Source: Actinomycetota bacterium (GTDB lineage: Bacteria > Actinomycetota > Actinomycetes > Actinomycetales > Cellulomonadaceae). Taken from it: a stretch of 64,000 nucleotides of DNA. Location: contig JAHIJU010000247.1 in the NCBI GenBank assembly GCA_018898235.1, positions 15,162 to 79,161 on the forward strand. Direction: 5' to 3'. The position numbers and the translations under genes are program-made. Shown here piece after piece: positions 1-9,978 of the stretch; position 1 is the first letter of the stretch; every line of letters begins with the position of its first letter. A model generated the notes under the pieces. The model was not told the origin of the DNA. It worked only from the letters and a program-made list of their open reading frames with translations, and did not search any database.

Positions 1-830
<830 letters not shown>

Positions 831-893
831 GCAATGCTCCCCAGGTCACGCCCCGTCCAGGGGCCACGAGTCGGTCGCACGACCGGCGCGTCC

Positions 894-899
894 ATCGTA
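894..899 (-). promoter_or_regulatory. Candidate -10 box for secA
   Basis: Read on the minus strand this is TACGAT, matching the actinobacterial TANNNT -10. It lies about 64 bases before the secA GTG, in the 104-base gap behind the ycaQ-like gene. I see no clear -35. It would allow secA its own transcript in addition to read-through. Confidence 0.35.
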
Positions 900-934
900 G
901 GCGAGCCGCGCGCGGCAACGACCGCCGTCGCCTC

Positions 935-2191
935 TCACGCCCCGAGGGCGGCCAGCCGCCGACGCAACGGTTCGTGCAGGTCGCCGACCTCGGCCACGAC
1001 GACCCCGCCCAGATGCTGCCACCGGGCCGCCAGCAACAGCTCGTCGGCCAGCGCCTCGACCACCACCGACTCCGGGAGCGGACCGCCCGCCGCCGCGACC
1101 ACCGGAGCCCGGTGAGCTGCGGCCACCCGCAGCAGCCCCGCCGCGCGGTCGGCCTTGAGATCGACGAGGGCCGCGATCTGCTCACCCAGCAGGAAGGGCA
1201 GCGCGTAGTAGCCCCAGATGCGCCGCGGCGCGGGGGTGTAGATCTCGATGCGATACCGCAGCCCGAACAGCTCCTCGAGCCGCCGACGTTCGAAGACCAG
1301 CGGGTCGAAGGGCGACAGCAGCGCGCTGCCCGCGGCCCGCCGACCCGGTCGAGCCTCGACATGCCGGTAGGCCGGGCCCCACCCCGCAACCTCGACCTGC
1401 TCCAGGACCCCGTCCTCGACGAGCTCGGCGGCCGCCGGGCGGGCCCGGGCGCTGCCCATCCGGAAGTAGTCGGCCAGGCAGCGCAGCGACCCCACACCGT
1501 GCGCCCGGGCGGCGATCGCCAGCAGCTCACGCAGCGCATCGGCATCCGTGGGCTCCGGCGCGGCGAGCACAGCGGGTGGCAGGACGCGCTCGACCAGGTC
1601 GTACCGACGTTCGAACGAGGCGGTCCGACCCGCCGACGTCACTGCTCCCGTGAAGAACAGGTACTCCAGTGCCCGCTTGGCCACGGTCCAGTTCCAGCCC
1701 CACTCCTGCGGGACAGGACGCGGGTGCTCGGCGGCCAGCTCGGCGTGCACCTGGGCGCCCGTCTGCGCCCCGCGGTCGGTGAGCAGCGCCCGCACCTCGC
1801 GCACGGCCTCGGGATGCTCATGCACGACCGAACGGATCGAGCCCCAGGCCTGGCGCTCGTGGTCCCGGTGCCGCCAGCCGAGCAGGCGGTACGTGGAGGG
1901 CGGGACGAACGACGCCTCATGCGCCCACGCCTCCACCAGCCGCCGTGGCGCCCGCCCCGAGGCGGTCTGCAGCAGGGCAGGGTCGTACGGGCCGAGCCGG
2001 GAGAAGGCCGGCATCAGGTGCGCCCGCGCGAAGACGTTGACCGAGTCGATCTGCAGCAGCCCCGTGCGCGCCACGACCTGTTCGAGGTGCCGACCGGTGA
2101 GGTTCGGGCGCTGCGGCCGCGGCGCGTCGAGGCCTTGTGCCCGCAGCGCGATCCGACGTGCCTGCGAGATCGTCAGCCTGGGCGTGGTCAC
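935..2191 (-). CDS. YcaQ/AlkX-type DNA glycosylase (winged-helix, interstrand crosslink repair family)
   Basis: Family members excise alkylated bases and unhook DNA interstrand crosslinks. The protein is about 418 residues, close to E. coli YcaQ. The N-terminus (PRLTISQARRIALRAQGL) is typical of the family. The catalytic QxD-type motif (LLQIDSVNVFARAH) is near residues 45-58, so it resembles the YcaQ-like branch with Asp rather than the antibiotic-resistance branch with a second Gln. I prefer the GTG at 2191 (VTTPRL). An upstream GTG at 2224 would read through the hpf terminator hairpin, so it is less likely. The gene lies between hpf and secA on the same strand. The hairpin ahead of it suggests it is transcribed separately from hpf. 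Confidence 0.88.
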   Translation of the reverse strand: MTTPRLTISQARRIALRAQGLDAPRPQRPNLTGRHLEQVVARTGLLQIDSVNVFARAHLMPAFSRLGPYDPALLQTASGRAPRRLVEAWAHEASFVPPSTYRLLGWRHRDHERQAWGSIRSVVHEHPEAVREVRALLTDRGAQTGAQVHAELAAEHPRPVPQEWGWNWTVAKRALEYLFFTGAVTSAGRTASFERRYDLVERVLPPAVLAAPEPTDADALRELLAIAARAHGVGSLRCLADYFRMGSARARPAAAELVEDGVLEQVEVAGWGPAYRHVEARPGRRAAGSALLSPFDPLVFERRRLEELFGLRYRIEIYTPAPRRIWGYYALPFLLGEQIAALVDLKADRAAGLLRVAAAHRAPVVAAAGGPLPESVVVEALADELLLAARWQHLGGVVVAEVGDLHEPLRRRLAALGA

Positions 2192-2223
2192 GGGCACATC
2201 GTGCCGTCCAGCACCCACACGCA

Positions 2224-2258
2224 CCTGCGGCCGGGTCCGGACAGGACCCGGCCGCAGG
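2224..2258 (-). terminator. Strong hairpin terminator after hpf
   Basis: A perfect 15-bp inverted repeat (CCTGCGGCCGGGTCC against its complement) with a 5-base loop starts 5 bases past the hpf stop codon. There is no T-run, as is common for terminators in GC-rich actinobacteria. It would end the comF-hpf transcript before the ycaQ-like gene. Confidence 0.8.
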
Positions 2259-2263
2259 GACGG

Positions 2264-2875
2264 TCACAGGGCGGCGAACGCCGCCGTGGAGTCGAGCTTG
2301 ATGACGCCGTAGGTCCAGCCGTGCCGGCGGTAGACCACCGACGGCAGCGCCGTCTCGACATCGATGAACAGGAAGAACGGGTGTCCGACGAGCTCCATCT
2401 CGTAGAGCGCGTCGTCGATCGTCATGGGGTGGGCCGCGTGCACCTTCTCGCGGATCACGACGGGTGAGTCGCCGAGGGCGACCTCGACCGCATCGCCGGT
2501 CACCGGCTCGGGCACCACGTCGGCCGGAGCCGGCGGGCGCACGTCGACCGGTGGGGTCGGGGTGTGGTTGCGGTGGTCCTTGCGGCGATCGCGCGTCCGC
2601 CGCAGCCGCTCGAGAAGCTTGCCGAGCGCGAGGTCGAGCGCTGCGTACGGATCGCCTGCCGTCGCCTCGGCGCGCACCACGGGCCCCTTGTCGACCACCG
2701 TGATCTCGACGCGTTCACTGGAGTCGGCCTGACGCGGGTTCGTCTCGTGGGACACGAGGACGTCGACCCGCTGGGCGCGGGGTGCGAGCTGTTCGACCTT
2801 CGCCAGCTTGTCCCCGACGTGGGCGCGAAACTTGGCCGAGACTTCCGTGTGCCGGCCAGCAACCACGATCTCCAT
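2264..2875 (-). CDS. hpf: Ribosome hibernation promoting factor, long form
   Basis: The protein binds the 30S subunit and dimerises 70S ribosomes into inactive 100S particles during stress or stationary phase. It has 203 residues. The N-terminal HPF/RaiA domain (about 1-105, starting MEIVVAGRHTEVSAKFR) is joined by a Pro-rich linker to a C-terminal long-form dimerisation domain (about 145-203, ending with VVYRRHGWTYGVIKLD). The ATG at 2875 is chosen because an AGGAGG site lies 5 bases upstream on the minus strand and because family alignment starts there. A longer in-frame opening to 3064 would overlap comF and is rejected. It follows the comF-like gene by 185 bases. Confidence 0.95.
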   Translation of the reverse strand: MEIVVAGRHTEVSAKFRAHVGDKLAKVEQLAPRAQRVDVLVSHETNPRQADSSERVEITVVDKGPVVRAEATAGDPYAALDLALGKLLERLRRTRDRRKDHRNHTPTPPVDVRPPAPADVVPEPVTGDAVEVALGDSPVVIREKVHAAHPMTIDDALYEMELVGHPFFLFIDVETALPSVVYRRHGWTYGVIKLDSTAAFAAL

Positions 2876-2880
2876 GACAA

Positions 2881-2886
2881 CCTCCT
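2881..2886 (-). promoter_or_regulatory. Strong ribosome binding site fixing the hpf start
   Basis: AGGAGG read on the minus strand, 5 bases before the ATG at 2875. It is one of the best Shine-Dalgarno matches in the window and decides the hpf start. Confidence 0.75.
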
Positions 2887-3060
2887 GGAGGTTCGAGGGG
2901 CGGTCACCCGCCCCGATGACGTGCGAGTAGATCTCCGCCCGTGGGCGGATCGCCATCACCCCCCTCCCGACGACGCCTCGGCGTCGACACCGGGAGCCGC
3001 TGCCGGCTCCCAGTCTCTTCGACCCATCCGTCGGACCGAGATCCGGCCCGACCTGCCTGG

Positions 3061-3858
3061 TCAACCGGGGTGGGACCGGCTCCAGGACTCCACGCTAACG
3101 TCCCGCGGCCCCGCACTCCAGCCGCCGGGCGTGCGACCCGCCCCGGTGTCGACGACCTCACCCGGTCGCGGCGTCGAGGCGAGCACGACACCGGCGACCA
3201 GATGGGCTCCTTCCTCCTCCAGCGCCCGGCGGCAGGCCGCGACGGTCGCACCGGTGGTGAGCACGTCGTCCACCAGCAGCACCCTGGCGCCGCCGAGCAG
3301 GCGCCGCGCGGCCGGGCGCGCTTCCACCCGCATCCGGCGCCCGCGGGCCCGCGCACCGAGAGTCGTCGAGTCGACGTCCCGCCCGCGGCGCAGCGCCGCG
3401 ACCCGTCGCGCGTCCACGCCGCCGGTCCGCAGGTGCGCTGCGACGGCACCGGCCAGCTCCCCGACCGGGTCGCCACCGCGGCGACGGCGCGCTGCACCCG
3501 AGGTGGGCACGCCGACCACGAGCAGCCGATCGGACCCGGACACGAACCGTGTGACCTCCGGGTCGCCGACCACGGCGGCCAGTGCGCGCGCGAACACGGG
3601 CTGCAGGTCCGCGCGGCCGCCGTCCTTCCAGGCACTCACGGCCGGACGCACCGGGCCGGTGAAGGACGTCGCGCACCAGACCGGGGGCGGCGCGCAGCCG
3701 TCGAGCAGGTCGAGCCGTCCCGCACGGTGCTCGCACCGCTGCGGCGCCCGGATCAGCTGCTGGGCGCACGAGGCGCACCACGACTCGTCCGGGGTCCCGC
3801 ACCCCGCGCAGCCGACGGGCAGGACGAGACCCCACAGCTGGGCGAGCAGACCGGGCAC
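3061..3858 (-). CDS. ComF family phosphoribosyltransferase-like protein
   Basis: The 265-residue protein has the ComF layout. An N-terminal zinc-ribbon-like pair of CxxC motifs (C17, C20, C28, C31) is followed by a phosphoribosyltransferase fold with the PRPP-binding loop VLLVDDVLTTGAT near residues 212-224. ComF proteins take part in DNA uptake in competent bacteria. In actinobacteria the gene is widespread beside hpf and lpqB, and the substrate is unknown. It lies between lpqB and hpf on the same strand, 121 bases after the lpqB stop. A competence role is an inference by family only. Confidence 0.88.
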   Translation of the reverse strand: MPGLLAQLWGLVLPVGCAGCGTPDESWCASCAQQLIRAPQRCEHRAGRLDLLDGCAPPPVWCATSFTGPVRPAVSAWKDGGRADLQPVFARALAAVVGDPEVTRFVSGSDRLLVVGVPTSGAARRRRGGDPVGELAGAVAAHLRTGGVDARRVAALRRGRDVDSTTLGARARGRRMRVEARPAARRLLGGARVLLVDDVLTTGATVAACRRALEEEGAHLVAGVVLASTPRPGEVVDTGAGRTPGGWSAGPRDVSVESWSRSHPG

Positions 3859-3979
3859 CCACGAAGGCTGGGGCGTCCGTCGCCGGCCCGGTGATCGACG
3901 ATCGGCACCCGCCCCGGTCCGGTGCCGCGACAGCGGCAGGGGACGGGTCGCCCGGGCCTCGGGACAGCCGGGCCTCGGA

Positions 3980-5632
3980 TCAGCCGGGGTACGCGGGATC
4001 TCTCACCTGGACGGCGCCGGGCACCTCGACCCAGGTGCGACCGTCGTACCGACGAAGATCACCGTCGGACGTGGCGACCAGCAGGGTCCGCTCGCCGACG
4101 TCCGCCGCGACGCTCACCGCGTCCGAGACTGTCGGCAGGGTCTCGGTCGGACCTGTGACGGGCACCCGCGAGAGCACCGCCGCGCCCGCGACGTGCCCCA
4201 GGACGACCAACGTCGATGCATCGAGCCAGACCAGCTGGTCCGCGGCCGTCAGGCTCGCACCGACCTGGATCGAGACGCCGATCGACGCCGGCGCTCCGGA
4301 CTTGTCCCGGACGATTCCCGCGACGTCGATCGAGGTGCCGCTGTCGCCGACCGACACGACCGCGACACGCGTCCCGTCACGCGAGACCCGCAGCGCCGTG
4401 ACGGTACGTCCGGCGAGCCAGTCGACCGCGAGCCGAACGACCTGGCCCGCCGACCCGACCGCCGTCAGTCCCTCACCCGGCAGCTGCCGGGCCGTCCATA
4501 CCCAGTCGAACCGGTCGACCGACGGCGCCGCCAGGTTGCCGCCGGAGGCCAGCACCACGGCATCCGGCCCGGAGGTCGGGAGCCTGACCAGTGACCCGGT
4601 GCCCGACAGCGCCACCCGCACGTTCCCCGCCAGGTCCACCGCAGGTGCACGTGCGCCGAGCCCGGCGAGCGTGGCGATGCCGGCCACCGGGGTCAGCGCA
4701 CCATTCGTCAGCTGGACCAACGAGTCGCCGGCGAGCATCACCGGGACCTGCACATCGGTCTCGGCGAAGGTCGGCTCGCCGTCCAGCAACGCCCCGTCGA
4801 CCCCGGCCCGCACCGACACCGCACGGATGCCCGGCAGATCGAGCGAGTGGGTGATCTGGGCGAGCAGCAACCCGCGCTGGGGCGCCGCGATCACCGTCGC
4901 CGCGGGTTGCAGCACCACCTGGGCCGTGCCGTCCGCGCCGATCGTGACGGCCTCCGGCTTGAGCTCGATCCCGTCGGGCACCGCCGTGGTCACCGCGTCC
5001 TGGAGCCAGGGTGACGGACCCGCGAGCAGCCCGCGGACGACGGAGGTCGCCAGGTTCCGCACCGGGTAGTACCGCACGTCGGGCACCAGCTCGGCGCCGT
5101 CGAGGGTCACGAAGTAGAGCGGGGCCGAGCGGTACTGCTGCTGGAACACCCGTTCGGACACCACCAGACCGGCGGGCGGTTCGGAGATCCGCCACTCGCT
5201 GTCCACCTGGATCAGGTCGAACGTGACCGACTCGCGTGCATCGGCCGCCTCCGCGAACCGGCCGACCTTGTCGACCTTCCCGATGACGTCGAGGGATGCG
5301 GTGAACTGGCGCTCACCGGTCTGGGTCAGCGTGGTCTGGCTGGCGATCGTCGTGCCGACCGACGGGTCCCATGACTGGGCCACATCGCCCGCCAGGAACT
5401 GCCGGGCCACCGAGAAGTCGCCCGACAGCCCCGCCGAACCGGCCAGCATGAAGCCCTCGACGATCGCCCGCGGCGTCGCGCCGGGCTGCGGTCCCTCCGG
5501 GAGCGCGACGACTCCGGTGGCGTCGTCGACCTCCACGTCGCCGGCGTTCACCTGACCGGACGTCGGGATGCCGGCGCACCCCGAGAGCACCGCCACGAGC
5601 ACCAGCACCAGCCCGACCGCACGCCGTCTCAT
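3980..5632 (-). CDS. lpqB: Lipoprotein LpqB, MtrAB accessory protein
   Basis: LpqB is the extracytoplasmic lipoprotein encoded with MtrAB and modulates signalling by the MtrB kinase. The 550-residue protein starts MRRRAVGLVLVLVAVLSGCAG, with a lipobox LSGC and acylated Cys19. A GerMN domain follows (about 190-310, around LYFVTLDGAELVPDVRYYPV), then a beta-propeller-like C-terminal half. Its ATG overlaps the mtrB stop codon (ATGA at 5629-5632), so the two are translationally coupled. This is the third gene of mtrA-mtrB-lpqB. Confidence 0.95.
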   Translation of the reverse strand: MRRRAVGLVLVLVAVLSGCAGIPTSGQVNAGDVEVDDATGVVALPEGPQPGATPRAIVEGFMLAGSAGLSGDFSVARQFLAGDVAQSWDPSVGTTIASQTTLTQTGERQFTASLDVIGKVDKVGRFAEAADARESVTFDLIQVDSEWRISEPPAGLVVSERVFQQQYRSAPLYFVTLDGAELVPDVRYYPVRNLATSVVRGLLAGPSPWLQDAVTTAVPDGIELKPEAVTIGADGTAQVVLQPAATVIAAPQRGLLLAQITHSLDLPGIRAVSVRAGVDGALLDGEPTFAETDVQVPVMLAGDSLVQLTNGALTPVAGIATLAGLGARAPAVDLAGNVRVALSGTGSLVRLPTSGPDAVVLASGGNLAAPSVDRFDWVWTARQLPGEGLTAVGSAGQVVRLAVDWLAGRTVTALRVSRDGTRVAVVSVGDSGTSIDVAGIVRDKSGAPASIGVSIQVGASLTAADQLVWLDASTLVVLGHVAGAAVLSRVPVTGPTETLPTVSDAVSVAADVGERTLLVATSDGDLRRYDGRTWVEVPGAVQVRDPAYPG

Positions 5633-7365
5633 CGTCCCGCCTCCGGATCGGGGACCACCGGCACCGCACCGGTCGCCAATGTGAGGTGAGGCAGCGCGGC
5701 CGGGCCGGTCGCGGGCCGCAGCGCCGTCGCCGCGGTCGGCGGGTCGACGGGCACCAGAGGCAGCGGCGAGCCCGTCAGCGTGAGTCCGGCACGCAGCGGC
5801 AGGGTCAGCCGGAAGCAGGCGCCCTGGCCGGGGCGACCCCACGCCTCGAGCCAGCCGCCGTGCAGCCGCGCGTCCTCGGCCGAGATCGCCAGGCCCAGAC
5901 CGGTGCCACCCGTGGACCGTGCCCGCGCCGGGTCCGCGCGCCAGAACCGGTCGAACACGTGGTCGGCCTCGCCGGCCGTCATCCCGACACCGTGGTCGCG
6001 CACCGTGACGGCGACCGCACGGGCATCCGCCGCCACCTCGACCTCCACCGGGCTGCCCTCCGCGTGCTCGACGGCGTTGACCAGCAGGTTGCGCAGCACC
6101 CGTTCCACCCGGCGGGGGTCGATGTCGGCGATCACCCGCTCGGCCGGCAGCTGGACCGCGATCCACGACCCCCGGCGCTCCGCGAGCGGAGCCGCGGCCT
6201 CGGCCGCGTCCTTGACCACCTCGCGCACATCGTGCGACTGCGCCTCCAGCACGGCTGCACCGGCATCGAACCGGCTGATCTCCAGCAGATCCGCGAGCAG
6301 GTCCTCGAACCGGTCGAGCTGCGTGGTCATGAGCTCGGCCGAACGCTTGACCGCGGGTTCGAACTCGTCCCGCGCACCATGGATCACCTCGGCGGCGATC
6401 CGGATCGTGGTGAGCGGCGTACGCAGCTCGTGCGACACGTCGGAGACGAACCGGCGCTGCAGGGTGGACAGCTCGGCCATCCGGGCGATCTGGTCGGCCA
6501 GCGAATCGGCCATCTCGTTGAACGACCTGGCCAGGGTGGCCATCTCGTCCTGGCCGCGCACCATCATGCGTTCGTCGAGGTGCCCGTCGGCGAGCCGTTC
6601 CGCGACCTGCGCTGCCTGCACCACCGGCCGGACCGCCTGGCGGGTCACGATGAAGGTCATGGCGCCGAGCAGCAGCACGAGCGCGACGCCCGCGACCAGG
6701 AAGGTGCGCAGCAGGAAATCCAGCCTGTCCTGCTCGGGCTGCAAGGAGTAGAGGAAATAGAGCTGGTAGCCGCCCACCACCGGCACCGCGACGCTCTGCC
6801 CCACCACCACCCCCGGGACACGCACCCCGGCCGAGGTCATCAACGCCACCGACTGCCAGTGCTGCCCGCCGCGCGCGACCGCCTGCTCGAGGTCCGCCGA
6901 GACCACCCCCGGCAGGTCGGCGTCCGAGGCGAAGCTCGCGACCGACTCCGGGGCGTCCTCGCCCGGGGCTCGCAGCAGCACCACGCCGCGGTCGGAGGTC
7001 CCGCCCGTGCCCTGCGTCGTCGTGACGTCCCAGAGCAGCTGCTGGACGTCGGCGCCGGTGGTCGCGGTCGAGGAGTCGAACGTGGACTGCGCCTGGGCGG
7101 TGCTGCGCGAGCTCTCGGCCAGCACCTGGGTCACCCGGGCGTCGAAGAGCCCGTCCCGCGTGCGTTCGGAGACGAAGAGGCCGACAGCGCTGATCGCCGC
7201 GAGCCCGATCGCCAGGGTCGAGGCGAACACCCGGACCTGCAGCGACGAGGTGAACGCGAGGTGCGCGGCGCGCGCCCGACGCACGGTGTCCAGCCGTCGG
7301 CGCCTGACCAGCGCGACGAGACGTGGACGAGGTCCAGGGCGCGGGGCCGCGTCGGGGGCGCTCAC
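5629..7365 (-). CDS. mtrB: Sensor histidine kinase MtrB
   Basis: MtrB is the membrane kinase partner of MtrA, controlling cell-wall metabolism, division and osmotic responses in actinobacteria. It has 578 residues. A first membrane helix lies about 43-65, followed by an extracytoplasmic sensor region to about 218 and a second helix about 219-241. A HAMP domain follows (about 242-295). The HisKA box VSDVSHELRTPLTT places the phospho-acceptor at His312, and a HATPase_c domain has the N and G boxes (LLVNAVEHA, DHGVGM, GGTGLGLAIS). It overlaps mtrA by 4 bases and lpqB by 4 bases. Confidence 0.97.
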   Translation of the reverse strand: MSAPDAAPRPGPRPRLVALVRRRRLDTVRRARAAHLAFTSSLQVRVFASTLAIGLAAISAVGLFVSERTRDGLFDARVTQVLAESSRSTAQAQSTFDSSTATTGADVQQLLWDVTTTQGTGGTSDRGVVLLRAPGEDAPESVASFASDADLPGVVSADLEQAVARGGQHWQSVALMTSAGVRVPGVVVGQSVAVPVVGGYQLYFLYSLQPEQDRLDFLLRTFLVAGVALVLLLGAMTFIVTRQAVRPVVQAAQVAERLADGHLDERMMVRGQDEMATLARSFNEMADSLADQIARMAELSTLQRRFVSDVSHELRTPLTTIRIAAEVIHGARDEFEPAVKRSAELMTTQLDRFEDLLADLLEISRFDAGAAVLEAQSHDVREVVKDAAEAAAPLAERRGSWIAVQLPAERVIADIDPRRVERVLRNLLVNAVEHAEGSPVEVEVAADARAVAVTVRDHGVGMTAGEADHVFDRFWRADPARARSTGGTGLGLAISAEDARLHGGWLEAWGRPGQGACFRLTLPLRAGLTLTGSPLPLVPVDPPTAATALRPATGPAALPHLTLATGAVPVVPDPEAGR

Positions 7366-8045
7366 GGCACCGGCGCGCCCGCCTTGTAGCCGACGCCCCG
7401 CACCGTCACCACGATCTCGGGCCGTTCGGGGTCGGTCTCGATCTTGGAGCGCAGCCGCTGCACATGGACGTTGACCAACCGGGTGTCGGCGGCGTGCCGG
7501 TAGCCCCAGACCTTCTCCAGCAGCACCTCACGGGTGAAGACCTGCCACGGTTTGCGTGCCAACGCCACCAGGAGATCGAACTCCAGCGGCGTCAACGACA
7601 CCACGCGGCCCCCGCGCTCCACGCGGTGGCCCGGCACGTCGATCGACACGTCGCCGATCGTCAGGTGCTCGGGTGAGGGCTCGTCGGTGCGCCGCAGCCT
7701 GGCCCGCACGCGGGCGACCAGCTCCTTGGGCTTGAACGGCTTGGAGATGTAGTCGTCGGCACCGGACTCGAGCCCGAGCACCACGTCGACCGTGTCGCTC
7801 TTGGCGGTCAACATGACGATCGGGACACCCGACTCGGCGCGGATCAACCGGCACACCTCGTTGCCGTCCTTGCCGGGCAGCATGAGGTCCAGCAGCACCA
7901 GATCGGGTCCGGTCGAACGGAAGGTCGCCAGCGCAGAGTCACCGTCCTCGCAGAAGAACGGTTCGAAACCCTCCGAGCGCAGCACGATGCCGATCATCTC
8001 GGCGAGCGCCGTGTCGTCGTCGACCACGAGCACACGTCCCCTCAT
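7362..8045 (-). CDS. mtrA: Response regulator MtrA
   Basis: An OmpR/PhoB-type transcription factor of 227 residues, matching mycobacterial MtrA in length. The receiver domain (about 4-118) has acidic residues VVDDD and phospho-acceptor Asp53 in LVLLDLMLP. The C-terminal winged helix (about 130-225) contains the conserved LTPLEFDLLVALARKPW and RLVNVHVQRLRSKIE segments. I choose the ATG at 8045 (MRGRVLVV). A second ATG three codons upstream (8054) is equally readable. It heads the mtrA-mtrB-lpqB operon. Confidence 0.97.
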   Translation of the reverse strand: MRGRVLVVDDDTALAEMIGIVLRSEGFEPFFCEDGDSALATFRSTGPDLVLLDLMLPGKDGNEVCRLIRAESGVPIVMLTAKSDTVDVVLGLESGADDYISKPFKPKELVARVRARLRRTDEPSPEHLTIGDVSIDVPGHRVERGGRVVSLTPLEFDLLVALARKPWQVFTREVLLEKVWGYRHAADTRLVNVHVQRLRSKIETDPERPEIVVTVRGVGYKAGAPVP

Positions 8046-8161
8046 GGCCGACATTCTCGCACCCTGCGGTCCCGACCTCGCCCGACGGACCGGGCCGGGC
8101 ATGGCACGATGAGTCGGCGGGGGCCAACGCGGCCACCGGAAGCACCAGGGAGCCGCACCCG

Positions 8162-9331
8162 ATGAGCACGACACCCGGCGACGATGGCCGTGAGCCCAGC
8201 AGCTGGGCCCCGGTCGGCAGCCCTCCTCCGGTCGACGGTTCGCCAGCACCGCCGGCCCCGGCACCGGTCGCTCCGCAGAGCTGGGGCGCCCCCGTCGCGC
8301 CACCCCTGGGTGGATACCCGCCGGCCCCGGCACCGGGCTACCCACCCGCTCCGGCGGGCTACCCCGGCGGCTGGCAGCCGCCGGTGCTGCAGCCGGGCAT
8401 CGTCCCGCTGCGACCGCTCGGCCTCGGGGAGATCCTGGACGGCGCGGTCCGTGCGATCCGCGCGAACCCGGCCGTCATGTTCGGGCTGGCGGCCGCGGCC
8501 GTCGCGATCGCCGTCGTGCTCCAGGCGCTCATCCAGGTCGCGGTCGCGCCGACCATCTCGGCGCAGATCTCCGACTGGCTGGAGGGTTCGTCCTTCGGTT
8601 CGGCCATGGGATCGCAGACCGGCCAGATCTCGGACACCTACGGCTCATCGTTCGGGCAGCTCGCCTCCCTCCCGCTCACCCAGCTCGTGATCACCATCCT
8701 GACCGGCCTGCTCATCGTGTCGGTCAGCAAGTCCGTGCTCGGCGAGACCATCACGGTCGGCGAGGTCGTGCGGAACTCGCGCGTGTGGTGGGTTCTCGGG
8801 TTCACGCTGCTCGCGGGGCTGGCCTCGCTCGTGGTGACCGGCGCGGTGGTGGCCCTGGCGGTCCTGCTCGTCCAGGCGCAGTCGTGGGGTGCGCTCGCGG
8901 CGAGCCTCCTGATCCTGGTGCCTGCCCTCATCGTCGCGACCGTGTGGTTCACCGTGCGGACCATGCTCGTACCGCCGGCCCTCATGCTCGAGGGGCGCGG
9001 GTTCTGGTCCACCGTCGCCCGCGCGTGGCGGCTCACCCGTGGCTCGTTCTGGCGGCTGTTCGGGATCTCCCTGCTGGTGTCGGTGATGGTCGGCGTGGCC
9101 AGCAGCGCGGTCCAGTTCCCGATCTCGGTCCTCGCCCAGCTCGTGACGGGTGACGCGGCAGGCATCTCGGTGGGCTCGGTGGCCATCACCTCGGTCGGCA
9201 AGGCCATCACGCTCACGTTCACCACCACGTACCAGGCGGCCGTCACGGCACTGCTCTACATCGACGTGCGGATGCGACGGGAAGGCCTCGACCTCGAGCT
9301 CGGCCAGGCCGCCGCGGCCCGGACGGCGTGA
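8162..9331 (+). CDS. Multi-pass membrane protein with Pro-rich cytoplasmic N-terminus (GPDPase-membrane-domain-like)
   Basis: The 389-residue protein opens with a Pro/Ala/Gly/Tyr-rich region (about 1-80, repeats of GYPPAPA). It then has the segment LRPLGLGEILDGAVRAIRANP, seen at the start of membrane domains related to the glycerophosphodiesterase membrane family. About six hydrophobic helices follow to residue 375. No catalytic domain is present. It heads a run coupled to DUF4129 (GTGA overlap at 9328-9331), DUF4350, MoxR and DUF58 genes. It is divergent from mtrA across 116 bases. Function unknown. Confidence 0.75.
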   Translation: MSTTPGDDGREPSSWAPVGSPPPVDGSPAPPAPAPVAPQSWGAPVAPPLGGYPPAPAPGYPPAPAGYPGGWQPPVLQPGIVPLRPLGLGEILDGAVRAIRANPAVMFGLAAAAVAIAVVLQALIQVAVAPTISAQISDWLEGSSFGSAMGSQTGQISDTYGSSFGQLASLPLTQLVITILTGLLIVSVSKSVLGETITVGEVVRNSRVWWVLGFTLLAGLASLVVTGAVVALAVLLVQAQSWGALAASLLILVPALIVATVWFTVRTMLVPPALMLEGRGFWSTVARAWRLTRGSFWRLFGISLLVSVMVGVASSAVQFPISVLAQLVTGDAAGISVGSVAITSVGKAITLTFTTTYQAAVTALLYIDVRMRREGLDLELGQAAAARTA

Positions 9332-9978
9332 TCACGATCGGTCCGCTGCGCCTCGACGTGCCGGTGGATCCGGACGCGTCGACGGCACGGCGGTGGGCCG
9401 AACATGAGCTCTCGGACCCGATCTACCACCGGGGCTCCTCGCTGCTGACCCGCTTCCTGGACTGGGTGGTCCAGCAGCTCGACGCGTTGTCGCAGGTCTC
9501 GATCACGTCGAACACCGGTCTTCTGGTGCTGCTCGGCGTCCTGGTCGCCCTCGTGGTCGTCGTCCTCGTGGTGGCCGGTCCGGTCCGTCGCCGCCAGCAC
9601 GCGATCGCCGCGGCCGGATCGGCGGTGCTGGTCGACGATTCCCGCAACGCCTCACGACTGCGCGACGACGCCCGCGCCGCCGCGGCCCGCGGAGCCTGGG
9701 AGGCGGCGGTCGCCGACTGGTTCCGCGCCGTCGTGCGTGGGCTCGAGGAACGCACGGTGCTGGACGAACGCCCCGGCCGGACCGCCGACGAGGCCGCAGG
9801 CTCCGCGGCCCGCCGGCTGCCCGAGCTGGCTGACGCGCTGTGGGACGGCGCCCGGCTGTTCGACGACGTCGTCTACGGCCACCGGCGTGCAGGTCCGGGC
9901 GACGAGGCACGGATGCGTGCGCTCGACACCGCCGTCCAGGCCAGCCGGCCCGTGTGGCCGGCCGCGGTGGTCGGATGA
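9328..9978 (+). CDS. DUF4129 domain protein
   Basis: The 216-residue protein has one membrane helix (about 65-90, LLVLLGVLVALVVVVLVVAG). A cytoplasmic C-terminal DUF4129 region follows (about 110-205), containing WFRAVVRGLEERTVLD and the ELADALWDGARLFDDVVYGHR segment. GTG start overlapping the previous stop. In actinobacteria DUF4129 genes accompany DUF4350 and MoxR/DUF58 genes, sometimes fused to transglutaminase-like domains. No enzymatic activity is recognisable here. Confidence 0.82.
   Translation: MITIGPLRLDVPVDPDASTARRWAEHELSDPIYHRGSSLLTRFLDWVVQQLDALSQVSITSNTGLLVLLGVLVALVVVVLVVAGPVRRRQHAIAAAGSAVLVDDSRNASRLRDDARAAAARGAWEAAVADWFRAVVRGLEERTVLDERPGRTADEAAGSAARRLPELADALWDGARLFDDVVYGHRRAGPGDEARMRALDTAVQASRPVWPAAVVG

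Noticed and set aside
3061..3064. hpf start at 3064 overlapping comF
   Set aside because: AGGAGG and the family alignment put the start at 2875.
2564..4594. Plus-strand open frame of about 676 codons across hpf, comF and lpqB
   Set aside because: Antisense to three well-supported genes and without any recognisable domain.
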